From Selaginella tamariscina (lineage: Eukaryota; Streptophyta; Lycopodiopsida; Selaginellales; Selaginellaceae): a stretch of 64,000 nucleotides of DNA. The position numbers were made by a program, and so were the translations under genes. Below, in pieces: positions 1 to 12,868 of the stretch; within the stretch, counting starts at the first letter, position 1; every line of letters starts with the position of its first letter. The notes below the pieces were generated by a model, which saw nothing but the letters and a program-made list of their open reading frames with translations, did no database searches and was not told the origin of the DNA. Location of the stretch: assembly GCA_003024785.1 (NCBI GenBank), contig PUQB01000056.1, forward strand, positions 62,001 through 126,000, given 5' to 3'.

Positions 1-1953
1 ATTGATATATAAAGTTTTCTTATCAATAAATATGCATGTCTGTATAAGCATATAGTAATTATAAGACTTCCTTTATTTCAAAATAATAATAAACATAAAT
101 ATATGTTTATATTTATGTGTGTACTAATGTCTTGTAAGTTCTTAACTTTTAACTTATACATATGCTTAATATATATACACATATAAACACACACACACAC
201 ACAACATATATGCACATTTATTGATAAAAAAAAATACTCATATACCATACAAGAAAATTTCCAATATTAACAAACATAAACCTTTAATTTGTTTTTTATT
301 GTCAATCATTTGTGTTAGCCTGAACAAAAGATCTCTAACATCACTTAATATTTAAGTTCCTGATAGATCTTTATAAATTTTTAAAATTAGATTTTAACTT
401 CACTTATAACACACAAGAGTATAAAGAACACACATGGATAAAACATATTTAAAATATATTATCACTCTTAATTTATTAAATTAGTTATATATATTAAGCA
501 TATGTATATATGTCATAAAATCAATATTTGTAATATTTGTGTGTGTACTAATATCTTGTGTAAGTTTGTAAGTTATGTTATTATTTTGAAATAAAGGAAG
601 TATAATAATTACATATAACACACAAAGAGCTGGATAAAAATATTTAGAATATATTATCACTCTTATAGTTTAATTATAAAAACATTAAAATTCCTGAGAT
701 ATGCACAAATAGAAAACATTATGCTAATAACTAAAATTTGATTAGTTAAACTTATAAAATATATTAAAATTTACCTTTAGATCTCGATAGCAAATTACTA
801 TATGTATATAATATATTTCTCATTGCCTTTAATTTGACAAGAGCTCTATGATTAAATAAATTAAAAAATACAATAATTTAAATAACAAACATACATATTA
901 TTTTTCACATAACACTTCAGATCTAGTATATATTAGTAGTATCAGTACAGTCATACATATACAGTATATGCATATAGACACACTTGTACAATAGTCTAAT
1001 ACTGTATAGTTTATGATGAACATACTAACTCAATATAAGTTGTGTTCATGTTGCATACAGACACAGGACTGTTGCTATGCATAATTATTTAACATTTTTG
1101 AGCTAGAAAATCACCAGATGGACTTCCATTCTCCATGAAACCAGGGACATACAACAAATGTCTGTTCAAGTAGGTGGATTCTTAGAGAAAAAACAGAGTT
1201 ATCGTATGTACAACAAACTGCCGACGTCACAAACTAATATTATACATTTTGATTCTAGTATATTCCCTTTAAACTCCGTCACGCATCTGCCAGATGGAAG
1301 TTAAGTAGGTGCACCTTATTACAAACATCATATTTTACTCAAGCGACCCTACACTACTGTTGAGCCAACCTTGATTGTTGATGTCACAACAAACTATTGC
1401 TACTTACTATATACATTTCCACTCAGATAATGTCATATCTACATAATATATAATATACAGAATTCTTATTCGTAACGAAATCCCTTAAGATTTCAAGAAG
1501 CTTCCATCCTCGCTTGGAATCTTCCTTCAAGTTCAAAGAAGATACTCCACGGTAGTTCTTCTTCTTCCCCGGCGTGAGAATTCTTTGTGTAGACGTTCAA
1601 AGCGTGTCCGACTAATAAAACTCGCTCGTTACTAATCTTAAACTGTCCAAATTAAAGGCCATCAAAAAGTTAAACCCCCCTTAAACCACCTCCGTTAATA
1701 CTTTATTTTATTAAAGGGCCCCTTTCCGTCGCATGGTTTCTTAAAAGCCCAGTTTCGTTCTATTGCCGGTGTGACTCAACGCCCTTTTTTCTCCCCTTTA
1801 GAATCAATTCTCTTGTGAATCTTGTGATAAGGGTGCCCTTTCTCATTCATTGCCACATTCCTTAGTTTTCATATAACAATCGGAGATTTGTTGGGTAATG
1901 GGCAGGTGAGAAATTGTATACAGGATGGGTGAGAATGCAACGGAAGCATACGG
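1..1953. other. AT-rich intergenic DNA
   Basis: The stretch is strongly AT-rich with scattered (TA)n and (CA)n tracts. I see no conserved coding segment on either strand. The last 400 bases are less AT-rich and presumably hold the promoter and leader of the gene starting at 1954, but no clear TATA box or other element could be fixed. Confidence 0.6.
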
Positions 1954-2715
1954 ATGGTTAAGTCCAGGATTTCATTCTCCACAGACTTCGGATCAGTGGA
2001 CAAGAAAGGCTCACCACGGAGAGAAGAGCAGAAACAGAGGGATTTCTCTCATGAATTCGAGTTCAGCCTCTCTATAGAGTACCCATCAGGCTCCCCTGCA
2101 GATGAAATCTTCTACGAAGGCAAGATTGTGCCATTACAGCTCTTGCCCTCGAAGAAGATGAATCTCATCAAGGAGCTCATGCTGGAAGACGACACAGACA
2201 AGTCGGGTGCTCAATCCCCAAGAGAAGCCACTGCAATTGTCTCCTGTGGGTCTTCCTTCTCCCACTTGTATTGGGACATGGAAGGACATGTTTGGGTTCG
2301 GGAAGAGCAAGAGGGGCATTCATTCTTTAAAGCTTCTTCTCTCCCGGCACGAGCGTGCCATCGTTGAATCTCCGGCACCGGACTCAACAGTAAACGATAA
2401 GGGGACAAATTCAAGGAGGATTCTCTGGAAGAACTTGGAGAGGTGCTCGGAGCAGCAGACACATGCCAAACGGGTTCCGTAAGGAAACGGAATGCCGAGG
2501 AACGGGGATGCTCCGGTGGGTCGTTTTCTGGGTCTAGTAATGTGAGGGTCGCACCTGTGTTAAATGTACCCATATGTATTGGGTCAAAAGAGTCCAAGGA
2601 GTCGAAGGGTAGTACCATATCCGGGCTCCGCAAGCTTCTCAAGGTGAACTCCAAGAAGGCAAGCTTACAAAGAGTTTCTTGGGCTTGTCCTGGGGGAGCT
2701 ATAGTATGTGAGTAA
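1954..2715 (+). CDS. MAKR/BKI1-like membrane-associated kinase regulator, frame-broken
   Basis: The protein resembles plant membrane-associated kinase regulators (the MAKR/BKI1 family), which bind the plasma membrane and restrain receptor kinases such as BRI1. Frame 1 from the ATG at 1954 gives an EFEFSLSIE segment and then SPADEIFYEGKIVPLQL, the family hallmark. Frame 2 then carries WKDMFGFGKSKRG, and frame 1 resumes with RVAPVLNVPIC and a basic C-terminus ending at 2715. Two frame changes are needed. One lies near the C-run at 2261-2263 (one base extra or two missing). The other is at the G-run 2401-2404, where one missing G would restore the frame. The length after correction is about 250 residues, normal for the family. 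No intron is needed. Both breaks sit in homopolymers, so assembly error is plausible and a decayed gene is the alternative. Confidence 0.7.
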
Positions 2716-3544
2716 CTAGTCTCTGTTAATTATATATTAATCTTACTTATGTATGAGTACAAATTTTCAAATGTACACCATAAGTGGAGGGGTCCGTTAC
2801 ACAATGATTGTATTGTGCTGCTTATCATCATGGCTGGCAGAAGTGGCAATCTAGGAAAGGATTCGTGAGAAGCGTTAATCTAGGTGCGTAAGAGCTATAG
2901 AATTAGACGTAATAAATAATAAATTATGGCTTTTGTGAACGTGAAAGCCTTTCTGTTCTGGAGAATAGCGTCAAGTCGCGTACGTTTCCCGTGTACTTTG
3001 TCATGGTGGTGGGTGGGAAAGAATGTAGGTACATGTGCACGGAATGATATTCTATGCATATGCTTGAGGTATTTTATGAATGTGGGGGGCTAGGGTTTGC
3101 TAGCATGTGCTGCCCCATAGGTGCAGCAGAGTTCAAGGACCGTCCTGCCTGCAAAAGCACAGAAAATGTGTGGGTATGCTCACTGTTCAATGAAAGGACT
3201 TTGTTCCAAACTTTTACGGGCAGAATGCTCTTTCTCATGCGAATGAAATGCATGGATTTTTTATAATAACCTCTTGCATGCTATGACCAAAATGCATTAG
3301 TACCAACCAACAGAGTTGCAGTATTGGAACCGGCATCTCCTAGTCAAACAGGCGGCGAGATTTTCTAACTATTATTTTCTCTCATGCATAGTTCTTCCAT
3401 CAGAAAGCAGAGCATTATTACATATATATCTATGTATAGCTCTGGGAAAAGAGTGCTAGGTATATAGGAAAAGATTTTTGTTGTTTCACTTTGTTTTATA
3501 CATATGGCACATATGTAGGTGTACTACAGGTGTCCTCACACGCA
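2716..3544. other. intergenic DNA downstream of the MAKR-like gene
   Basis: No open frame here looks like a known protein. The 70-codon frame at 3054-3266 has no recognisable motif and is probably chance. The stretch should contain the 3' untranslated region of the MAKR-like gene, but no definite polyadenylation site can be assigned. Confidence 0.5.
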
Positions 3545-4190
3545 GAGCATGTTGTTGTAAATACAGCAAAACATGTGCACGAATCTGTTAGAAACACTCT
3601 CTTCATTCAATCTGACTCATCAATCGATACTGGAATAACCTAGTGTGAACATGGCATATTCTTATAGCAGAATATCCTCATTTTGTCCGGCGTTGCCGAC
3701 TGACGGTATACAGAAGCTTCACCCATCATGGCAATTCTTATAGCAGAATATTCTCATTTTGTCGACAGCGGTTTTAGGGACGTATGCGAAACTAGGACAT
3801 CTTCAAAAAGTTAAGTAGAAAGCTTATATAAATAATAATGCTTATATATTTCTATATATTATTTATAATTTATTTTTAAATTGTTATGTTGACGTGATTA
3901 CACAAATACGCTAAACCCTAAACCCTGAAAATAATTCAAAAGGATAAAGCACAAACGTTACAGTTTTGCAAATAAAAACTGACGCTTTTATCTTTTTATA
4001 CTATGTCGTATTGCAAATAAAGACAGATCGCTTTATCCTTTTGAATTATGTCCTATTTTTTGTATTGTGCTTAAGCATAGAGTGTGGCTAATGTGCACTA
4101 TGTGTGTCTCTACACTTCTGTACAACTCACTGTACAGTTACATACAATAAAATTAAAATCTATGAAATCTTTATAAAATGTTTTTATTGA
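3545..4190 (+). repeat. left copy of a duplicated flank (pairs with 16,244-16,890)
   Basis: This stretch and 16,244-16,890 share long runs in the same order: a segment with ATACAGCAAAACATG, one with CATATTCTTATAGCAGA, one with GACGTATGCGAAACT, and a final stretch ending near AAAATTAAAATCTAT. It has no coding content. In both places the motif CTTATAGCAGAATA followed by TCATTTTGTC occurs twice. The pairing is best explained as the left end of a tandem duplication whose unit also carries PSAT1. Confidence 0.75.
3931..4049. repeat. 20-bp inverted repeat around an internal tandem repeat
   Basis: The arms at 3931-3950 and 4030-4049 are exact reverse complements (ATAATTCAAAAGGATAAAGC). Between them, two related ~45-bp units each begin with TTGCAAATAAA. 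In the paired copy near 16.65-16.77 kb the arms are still recognisable but mismatched. It may be a small fold-back element or decayed MITE. No flanking target duplication was found. Confidence 0.6.
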
Positions 4191-4415
4191 TGCATCCATG
4201 GCATAAAAATATCAGCTACACAACTATAATACTGTGACGAGGATAATTATTTCGCATGGTAACTGAACTTCACATTAGTATATTTGTTTTATAAAAAAAA
4301 ACAAAAGAGAATGCTTACATGTAATGAAATTTAAAACTTGAAATGAATCAAATAATTTTTGTTTTATTCTTTGTTTTTTCATATTCATGTAAAGTTTTAG
4401 AATTGATAAAAACGA

Positions 4416-5940
4416 TGTTAAAGTTTTAATCCAAATGGTCAAACATGTGGCTGCCAAGTGGCCATTTTGTATAAACAACATCAAGTTTCGAGACAATTCC
4501 AAAAGTCTGACTTCAATGCCTAAATAAGCATAAATCCTAGTGTGACTATCCAAACCCTAAAGGATAATTTGAGTAGACTTTAGAATTTTACTATAAGAAA
4601 TCTAAACAGGCTCATGTATTAACTCCACCAAAGAAACATCTCTTGCACATACTCTCGTGATAAAACTAAGTAAGATTATGACCTATCCCTTAAGGAATTA
4701 TCCTTATTCGAGAGTACAACCCCTAGGGCAACAAATGATACTTTGACCCACTTAAAGGAGGTTCACATGTGCCCTCACCCTCATGAATCTTTTCATCTCG
4801 TGGGGTCACATGTAATATGTTAGCCTCACCTTTGTAAGGGTCTTGAGGGCAAGATTTTAAATAAGTTAAGATTTAATTAAATTCCCTCGCCAATATAAAT
4901 AGTCAAGATTTTTTAATTTTATTTTTTTATATAAAAAAAGACTTATATAGTTGAGAAGCTTACAATTCTAATTTATATTTATTTTATTTTAAGAAATAAA
5001 ATTTATTAAGTTTAAATTAATAACATGAAGGTAAATAATCATGTGTAACCCTCACCCCTCACCTTCACCCTCACATGAGGGTGAGGGCACATGTGAACCG
5101 TCTCTAAGGTTGAGAGGCCCAACTATACCCTAGTCTCAAGGTTAATACTTAGTGTGAACACTGAGATAGACATGAGTGTTTTGCAAACAAACTCTAAGGC
5201 TAAGTTTGGAGAACCTTAAGTACGATAAGTTTATGTTAATAAACTCTTGAACATGTTTCACACCTCCCTAGAAAGAACGGCCTTAACCATGTGTGCTTAC
5301 TAGCACATCCAATTATGAGACATAACCTCGCCTGAGTAGATGCCTAAAGTGTAACACCCTAATTCGAGCACAAGATGTTTTTTTGCTAGAGTATCCACCA
5401 TGACACAACTTGAAAGGTAGTGCTTTGGCTTTGTACAATGTATCATCTAGCATAATGTCACATGTTCATGTGATATTATTTCTTAAGATGTAAAGCTACA
5501 CTTGGTCTATGAATTACTTGTAGATGCCAACCTTAGAACTCCTTTATGTGAACCCTCAAAAATCTAATAAAAAGAACCCATCCAAGACCTCCTAAATGTA
5601 CAATTGAGTTATTGGATGAAAGGAGTTAAATAGACCACTTGGATGTGGTGTACTTAGGTATAATAGTGTGGATCCATCACCGCTAATGGTAGGCTACCCT
5701 TAGGTATAACATACCCTTACTAGCTGGGAGGTAGGGTGTCATAAAGGGTGTACCTTAAGCCAGGCTTACGTTAGCATGGAAAAAGGAACTAAACACCTCT
5801 TAGTTTCTTGTATGCTTTCCCCACATTTATTTTTATTTAATATATGGATAGAGACCCCTCCCCTGGTTTTTCTTGTTTTGTATAGTGGGCTAGCATGGAA
5901 TATTACCTAACCACCCATTGGCCCCTATATTTACCTAATT
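4416..5940 (-). mobile_element. degenerate LTR remnant, repeat family S, copy 1 (minus)
   Basis: Read on the minus strand, this matches the repeats at 31,971-33,440 and 45,000-46,400 over most of its length, including the segments equivalent to GGGGTAGCCTATCTTTAATG and GGGCATGAGC. Its left end (TGTTAAAG) corresponds to the TGACA-terminated 3' end of the intact copies. The right end is truncated or too diverged to place. A MITE splits it at 4756-5104. It has no coding capacity. Confidence 0.6.
4756..5104. mobile_element. MITE with 26-bp perfect terminal inverted repeats
   Basis: The arms at 4760-4785 and 5074-5099 are perfect inverted repeats starting GGTTCACATGTGCCCTCACC. The interior is AT-rich and non-coding. 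The host LTR sequence (compare 33,040-33,100 on the opposite strand) resumes right after it, which shows a clean insertion. TAA lies immediately outside both proposed ends (4753-4755 and 5105-5107), as expected for a PIF/Harbinger (Tourist-like) element. The superfamily is inferred from the target site and could be wrong because the outermost bases of the two ends do not match perfectly. Confidence 0.75.
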
Positions 5941-5974
5941 TTATATGCCATAAATATGTCCTTGCCACTGAGGA

Positions 5975-6186
5975 TAGCATTTTCTCCTTATGCAAGGAAA
6001 AACTATATGGAATTGTATAAACATTTGTATGGAATTGTATGATAGCACGCGCAATGCACAAAATAACCCCCCACCTTTAAGCATAGAGACATCTAAAAGG
6101 TTAAAATAATAGATATATATATTATATTTAATATCTATACAATATATTAAGAAATGAAAATATGTGACTACATTGACATAGTTGTG
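5975..6186 (+). repeat. spacer segment duplicated at 47,950-48,140
   Basis: Shared strings include ATTTGTATGGAATTGTA, a CCC-rich stretch followed by TAAGCATA and AGACATCT, and AATGAAAATATGTGACTA. The match ends where the LTR at 6187 begins. The corresponding place near 48,135 has no LTR, so it marks an empty site in the second copy of the duplicated unit. Confidence 0.65.
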
Positions 6187-8100
6187 TGTTAAACTTTTAA
6201 CTCAAAGGGTTAGCATGTGTTTGTTAGGTGGCCCATTGTGTCAATTCCCTGTGTGAGCAATGCCAAGTCTTTCAAAACAACCTTTAAAGCTTGAGTCTAC
6301 TGCACAAACAGGCACAAATCTTCTAGAATGACTATCCTCTAACTTTAAAGAATATCCGAGTAAACTTTAGAATCTTGCCCCAAAGGACTTAAACAAATTC
6401 ATGCTCCAACCCACTAAGGAAACATGCCTTGCCATGACAAAGCCAAGGCATCATAATGTACCCCTTAAGGAATCAAGTACAACACCTTTAGGGTAAGGAG
6501 TGCCCTAAACCACGATTAACCCTTTGATAGTCAAGTTATATCTTAGTTCTAGGGCTAGTACTTAGTGAGGACACGAGTGTGGACCGTAGTCAAACATGAG
6601 TGTTCTGCCAAGCAAACTAGGTTTGAATAACCCTAAGTACACAACCTCACAAGTGCTTCACAAAAGGGTTCCTATTAATAAGTTTAGGTTGTTTAACTCA
6701 TGGATCCTAAACAGAACACTTCCTAGCCAAGTGTGTCAATAGTACCCTAGTTACAAGACTTAAGCTCCCTTAAGCCGATGCCCAAGGCTTAGCACCCTAA
6801 TGTGAGCACAAGTACGCATGCTTATTAAAGTATCCAACCCCTCGGTGTTAACCACATAAGACAACCCTAAAAGGTGTGTATTAAGTGTTGTATTGTGTGC
6901 CATAATGTGAGCACAAGTACGCATGCTTACTAAAGTATCCAACCCCTCAGCGTTAACCACATGAGACAACCCTAAAAGGTGTGTATTAAGTGTTGTATTG
7001 TGTGCCATAACCCCTTATATTCAAGAGTTGCACTAGGTGTCACAAATGTAGTTCTCAAATGTTAACTTTAGAACCCCTTTGTACTCGCATCTACTCATGT
7101 CCTTCCTCCTAGAAGGTGCAACTAGAAGCGTTTTTACTCACTGTTGTATTGTGTGTCATAACCCCTTATATTCAAGAGTTGTGACACTTATTGTATTGTG
7201 TGCCATAACCCCTTATATTCAAGAGTTGCACTAGGTGTCACAAATGTAGTTTCTCAATGTCAACTTTAAAACCCCTTTGTACTCGCATCTACTCATGTCC
7301 TTCCTCCTAGAAGGTGCAACCAGAAGCATTTCTACTCACTCTTGTCCTTCCTCCTAGAAGGTGCAACCAAGGGTTTCTACTCACTCTTGACTCGCACCCA
7401 ACTCACCAACCAGAAGGGTTTCTACTCACTCTTGACTCGCACCTGTCCTTCCTCCTAGAAGGTGCAACAAGAAGGTTTCTACTCACTCTTGACTCGCACC
7501 CAACTCACCAACCAAAAGGGTTTCTACTCACTCTTGACTCACTCTTGACTCACACCCAACTCGCCAACCAAAAGGGTTTATACTCACTCTTGACTCGCAC
7601 CCAACTCGCCAACCAGAAGGGTTTCTACTCACTCTTGACTCACTCTTGACTCGCACCCAACTCGCCAACCAAAAGGGACTCTTGACTCGCACCCAACTCG
7701 CCGGCTGTACTCGCATTAGACTAGAGACAATCATAGAACTGATGAGAATCGAACCCATGACCACTTCGATACCAAATGTCACAACCTTTCCCTTTCCCCT
7801 TATGCCAACTAGGCAAAAAGCCAATTGGTGTTTATGAGAAGGCCCCTGGTCATGATGACTCAGGTCTGCTTGGGTCTTTTGCCCACATATCCCACAATCT
7901 TTACCCAGGTAGTCAACCAACTAGGTTAGAACTATGACATACCCTACCTTATTTATGTGACGTTGCCCCCCTCCCTCCCTCCCTCCTATATGTGTAAGTG
8001 GGTTGGCATGAAATGCCAGCCCCTTTGTTAAATGAAATGAGTTTTGATCTAACTAACTACCACTAAACCCTACCCGAGGGAGTGGGGATTTAGGACGTGG
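6187..8100 (-). mobile_element. degenerate LTR remnant, repeat family S, copy 2 (minus)
   Basis: The minus strand aligns with the family S repeats at 31,971-33,440 and 45,000-46,400. Examples are the equivalents of GATGCCTTGGCTTTGTC, TAGGGCATGAGC and the CTTATTTATGTGA stretch near 7,950. The left end reads TGTTAAAC. The right end is approximate. A direct duplication of about 105 bp (roughly 6,795-6,900 and 6,900-7,005) and the minisatellite at 7314-7700 expand the interior. No protein is encoded. Confidence 0.6.
7314..7700 (+). repeat. minisatellite, units of roughly 45 bp
   Basis: Units built from CTCGCACCCAACTCGCCAACC and AGAAGGGTTTCTACTCACTC recur about eight to ten times, with internal deletions and short duplications of ACTCACTCTTG. 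The array opens long chance frames on both strands that are not genes. Confidence 0.8.
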
Positions 8101-9016
8101 GTTAGGTCAACCCTAGGGGTGATGGAAAGCCATCAAGCGAGTCATATGTTAGTGAATCCTTTGTCTCTCCAGGAACAAGGGGAAGTTCAAAAATTATATC
8201 CCTATTGTATGCTTGAGGGACTTTATTAATGTAAAGAGTGAAGGATGACCATGTTTGGACTAGGAGCCATGAAGGATTTCAATGGCAATGTTCGAGTTAG
8301 TTAATGTGGTGGTTATCTTTCATGCAACAATGTTGACTGTTTGTATCTAAATAAGAAGGTGGGTGCTAATCAACAATTTTAAAAATTATACTTTACAGTG
8401 TAAATCATAAGTAAGATAGCTAAATCCAACTCATAGAAAACTTAGGTGTAAATATTATGGGTTTCAACTGAAATGCTTGCATGCATGTGATGTTACACTA
8501 TGGTTTCATCCAACACATACATGATAAAGTTTTTCATCCACGTTGGTCAGCATAATCATTATGTTCCCCCTAGCACATCTCAAGTATTAAAGGAGACCAT
8601 GTTGAGGAAGTTGCATAAACACTTTGCTTAGACTCCAAAGGCAACATTGAGCACCATTACACAAATATGCATATGGTCTCCATTATAATTAGTTTTAAGT
8701 TATTAAACTTTACATATCTTGGAAATATCAAGAATATGTCATGTTCAAAAAATGAATTTAAATTGATGTTTGTCATCAATGTTTGCAAATGCAAGTCAAT
8801 CTAAAACTCCACAAATTTCTATGAATATAAACTATTTGTTCAAATTAAATTGTACTATTAATTTATGATATCTAGATACTATTTAATGCATATGCATGCA
8901 CATTAATATTTACTTTAGCTATTTAAATATAACTTTTTTCTTTTCATATATTTGCAATGACCAATGTTGCATCTCATTGGTTTGATCTTCTCAGCCATGA
9001 CTTGAAAGGTTGGCAA

Positions 9017-9017
9017 C

Positions 9018-9088
<71 letters not shown>
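9017..9088 (+). repeat. compound (CT)n(CA)n microsatellite
   Basis: About 19 CT units are followed directly by about 16 CA units. Its only frame is a low-complexity Ser-Leu/Thr-His run and is not a gene. Confidence 0.95.
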
Positions 9089-9091
<3 letters not shown>

Positions 9092-10119
9092 GCACCTGCA
9101 CATATGTATGTTTATATGCATTTGTATGTATAAACATAGTGTATTTTTTGTGTAGCCTTGAACCAGAGCAAAAGACACTTGTGGGGTGTTATAGTTTGGG
9201 GTAATTTGGAAAAATATAAGGGACCTCTAGGATTAACATACATGCTATATATAATAATGAAAATAGTAAATGGCTAAATTTAATTATTATTAAACCTTAT
9301 TATCCAGAATGCCAAGCTTGTAAGTTGCATGTGTGTGTGTTGTTAAAAGTAATCAAATGTAAACTTACTAGTTTGGTTATTTATAGAAAGCATTCCAAAA
9401 CAAGTTCAAGAAATGCAAAGATATTATTTGCATATCCCTTAACAAGTCAGCATATCTAGGTTATATCTATATTTTTATATGTTTAACTTAATATATTACA
9501 CTATTTTTAATATATCACATTAATATTTGAATGCTACTTTATTTCATATACACACAATAATCATCCACTTGGATTGGCTACAAGATAATTCATCTAAAGA
9601 AGAGACTACATATTACATAAAGTTTTTGTATGAGGAATCGCGTGTAGCTAAAAATGTGTCCATCATCTCACCCATACAATGTTGGAAATGCTTGAGTTTC
9701 TGAACACATTTGTTTAGTCCATCTTTATATATATGTATTTTTTTAAAATTAATGAAGTCCTTAAGTTTCTATTACTTCTTGTAGAAAAAATCATTAACAA
9801 AAAAATAATATTATCTGCATAGATTACACTATGTTAACCAACCTTGAGTTGGCCAGCATTTACACTACCTAGTGACCAATGCTATGTATGTGTTGAAAAT
9901 AAGAACCAAACAAACTAATGAGCACTTAATGACCAATGTTACTCACGTAGTTCAACATAGTGATCAACCTTGTTATTTAAGTGAACAACATGCTAACCAA
10001 CATTACTGGCATAAGTGAGATGATGACTAACTCTGCCCATAAACAAAATAAGATGGTGACCAACACTATTGGCAAGAGTGAGATGGTGACCATTCTCATT
10101 TCATAAGGCAAGAGTCATA

Positions 10120-10510
10120 CTTCATAAGGCCTTATGAAGTGAAACTCTTGACAATGCAAAGTGAGACTTATGTCCTATTTCAGCCTCACGAAATGAGATC
10201 ATGCTCAAGTCTCACTTTATAAGGCCTAAGTTTCACTTTATAAGGCCTAAATCTCACTTTATGAGGCTTAAGTGAAGCATGAATCTCACTTTGTAAGTCT
10301 AACTCTCACTTCGTGAGGCTTAAGTCTCATGTAGTATTGTAAAAAGTTTTATTTTGTAAGACTTAAGTGGGGCCTAATTTCACTTTGTATTATAAAGAGT
10401 TTTTATGAGGCTTAACTGAGGCTTGAGTCTCACTTTATATTATAAAGAGTCTTACTTCATATTGTAAAGAGTCTCATTTTATGGGTCAAAGTCTTACTTT
10501 GTGGGTTGAG
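10120..10510 (+). repeat. degenerate tandem repeat around TCTCACTTTATAAGGC
   Basis: Short units containing CTCACTTTATAAGGC or CTCACTTTGTAAG, linked by CTTAAGT, recur more than ten times with variable length. In the middle, units of the form TTATAAAGAGT interrupt them. Both orientations occur near 10,100-10,150, where TTCATAAGGCCTTATGAAG is palindromic. No coding potential was seen. Confidence 0.65.
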
Positions 10511-11894
10511 AGTCTCATTTTATATAAATAATAACTATCGATTTCTTTGATTCAATAGTTGAAAATAAAGTACATGAAATTATATTTTTATATTTAGTAA
10601 TGTAAATATCTTCTAAAGAAAATAAGAAATAAGTTTTTAGGTATTATTGCATCAGTGCATCATGAAGTAAAGCAAATGAACTCTTGAGATAATTCTAATT
10701 TGATTAATCTTTACGTAGTAACATGAATGTTCACTACGTGAATTGCTTGTTTGTAAAACTTTTTCAAATAAAAATTTTAAAATCTATTGAAAACTTATTT
10801 ATTTCTAAGGTAAACATGTTCTTATATATTTAATTATTCTAAGTGAGTAATGCATTCATAAATAAACTTTAAATCCATCAATCTGTGTTATTCAAACCAA
10901 TTAAATTAAATGATTAACATAGCAATTAAACAATTTTACTTAGTAAGTTATGGGTTGTTCAATTTAAATCTAACGATTAAGATTTTTTAAATATATTAAA
11001 TTACACATGAGTATACCTCAAGCTGGACTTACATAAATACATCAAATTCACTATCTTAATTGGTGAAGAACACAAATGAGAAGGTGGATGGCTTAAATGT
11101 GTTTATAATAATCTAATCTCATTTTGTAAAAGTAAGAGTTCATTAAATAAACTCACACGTTCTTAAAAAATTTTGAAATTGAGAAAACTTATTAAGTTAT
11201 TAAAAACAAAAATATAAATAATCATGTCTGATTCACATATAACTTATTATGTTAAAAGTATTTCTCACTCGGTGAACAATATATAGTGTAAAACAACAGT
11301 TGTTAAATACTTTATTAACAATTTAATTTAATGGTAAGATTATTGAAAAAAGTCATACTTTATAATAATCTTATTTTTGTAATAAGTATTTGGTAAAGTA
11401 ATCTAAAATACAAAAAATTATAAATTAATTACATTTTTCCTTGTTCCGCTAACGTGTTAATTAATGTCATCTTATATGTATTCGTGTAAATCCTTACATA
11501 GAAATTAAATTTTGAATGAATGTAAAATAATTTGTGCAAAATGTTACATGATTGCATAGACTTTATAACATAGCTTTATTTAACATGACATAAACTAGAT
11601 TAGATATTTTACATACTCATATGATAAAATATACACTTGATTTTTTGTTTATAAATTAAATTGTAAGTTCGTAAAGTACTAACGTACAAGTCAAATATTC
11701 TTAAAAGTCCACATAACATTGCTTTCTTTGTATATCTCGTAATGAATTTAAACATTTATACTTTAATTATTCCACTTTGCAAATCTATATAATTTGGTCT
11801 TATAATGTATAAAAATATTTATACGAGATCTTTCACTTATTTTGTTCTTTTGAAAAATGATGAATGTTTAATAATTTTATTATAAGGGTTACAA

Positions 11895-12868
11895 AATGAG
11901 AATTAAAAACCATAATGATATCTGTATTGACTCACACACATACATGTGTGTGTGTGTTAACCAATTGTTCATTGTTTATAAAATTCTACATTATAAATTG
12001 TATAATGCCTCGACTTTAAGGGATAATCATCTAACAAATTACTATTATATAATGATAATAATGCTTATGGGATAATCTTTACATGACTCAAAATTAATAC
12101 TAAATAAAAATAATATTTATCTTTAATATCTATTACACTTGTGTTATTAATATTGTTGTAGTTCTCTACTATCTACAATATTGGTGTGTTATCTAATTAA
12201 TTTTCTATTGGTTATATTATTTCTGTATTAGTTACTTAATTAATTTGATTTAACATTTTTATATTTATATTTAATTTAATTATTTTTATGTGATAAGTAT
12301 TATTTGAAAAGGTTAGATAGCCTGTCTGAAAGAATCTTATCCGTATGCATGACAGTTTATACTATAATATGAAAACTTTTAAAATGATCCTATTAAAATC
12401 CTTAGTATATTCCTCTTATTCGGTAAGTATAAAGTTCTATATACAAAAGCGTACGACGCGTGCATATATACGTATACTAGGCCCTTATTGTATTCCACAA
12501 AGGGTTAAAATTTAGTCCACGTCATTTAATTGATTATTAGGCATGTCATCCTTCGCCGTCGGATCTATAAAATACAGTTTTACACGAAATGTGATTCTAG
12601 AAACTATCTGGTCTAGGAAAGGGACGAAACAGTTTAGGATAGTGATATACAACCAAGGCATCTGCAATAAATATAATATACATATTAAAATAAAATACTA
12701 TCACGTTTCAAATTTGATAATAAGTCAATCTTTAATAATAAAAAAAAGAATTTTTTCTTAATCAATCACGCTTAATTCTATACTATATACATATGTTCAT
12801 AAGCTACTCTTGATTGTATCTATATGGTCAACATTGGAAGCTTCAGTCATCCCGCGTGGTGGAAGAAA
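11895..12868 (+). repeat. upstream flank of PSAT1 copy 1, duplicated at 49,940-50,640
   Basis: The segment shares AAAATGAGAATTAAAAACCA, an ACAC/TGTG palindrome, TTTATAAAATTCTACATTA, and later TTAAAATTTAGTCCACGTCA with the region before PSAT1 copy 2. Copy 2 lacks part of the middle. It is non-coding and presumably includes the distal promoter. Confidence 0.7.

Larger units (their letters stand above)
8101..11894. other. AT-rich non-coding spacer upstream of PSAT1 copy 1
   Basis: No conserved coding segment was seen on either strand. The spacer holds a CT/CA microsatellite (9017-9088), a degenerate short-period repeat (10,120-10,510) and otherwise AT-rich unique-looking DNA. The equivalent part of the second unit (48.1-49.9 kb) could not be aligned by eye, so this stretch has either diverged or been replaced. 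Confidence 0.5.

Noticed and set aside
3054..3266. Small protein gene of 70 codons
   Set aside because: It has no recognisable motif, no matching flank structure and no second copy; chance frame.
7314..7700. CRISPR-like array
   Set aside because: The units are contiguous, variable and have no distinct spacers; the sequence is plant nuclear DNA. It is a minisatellite.
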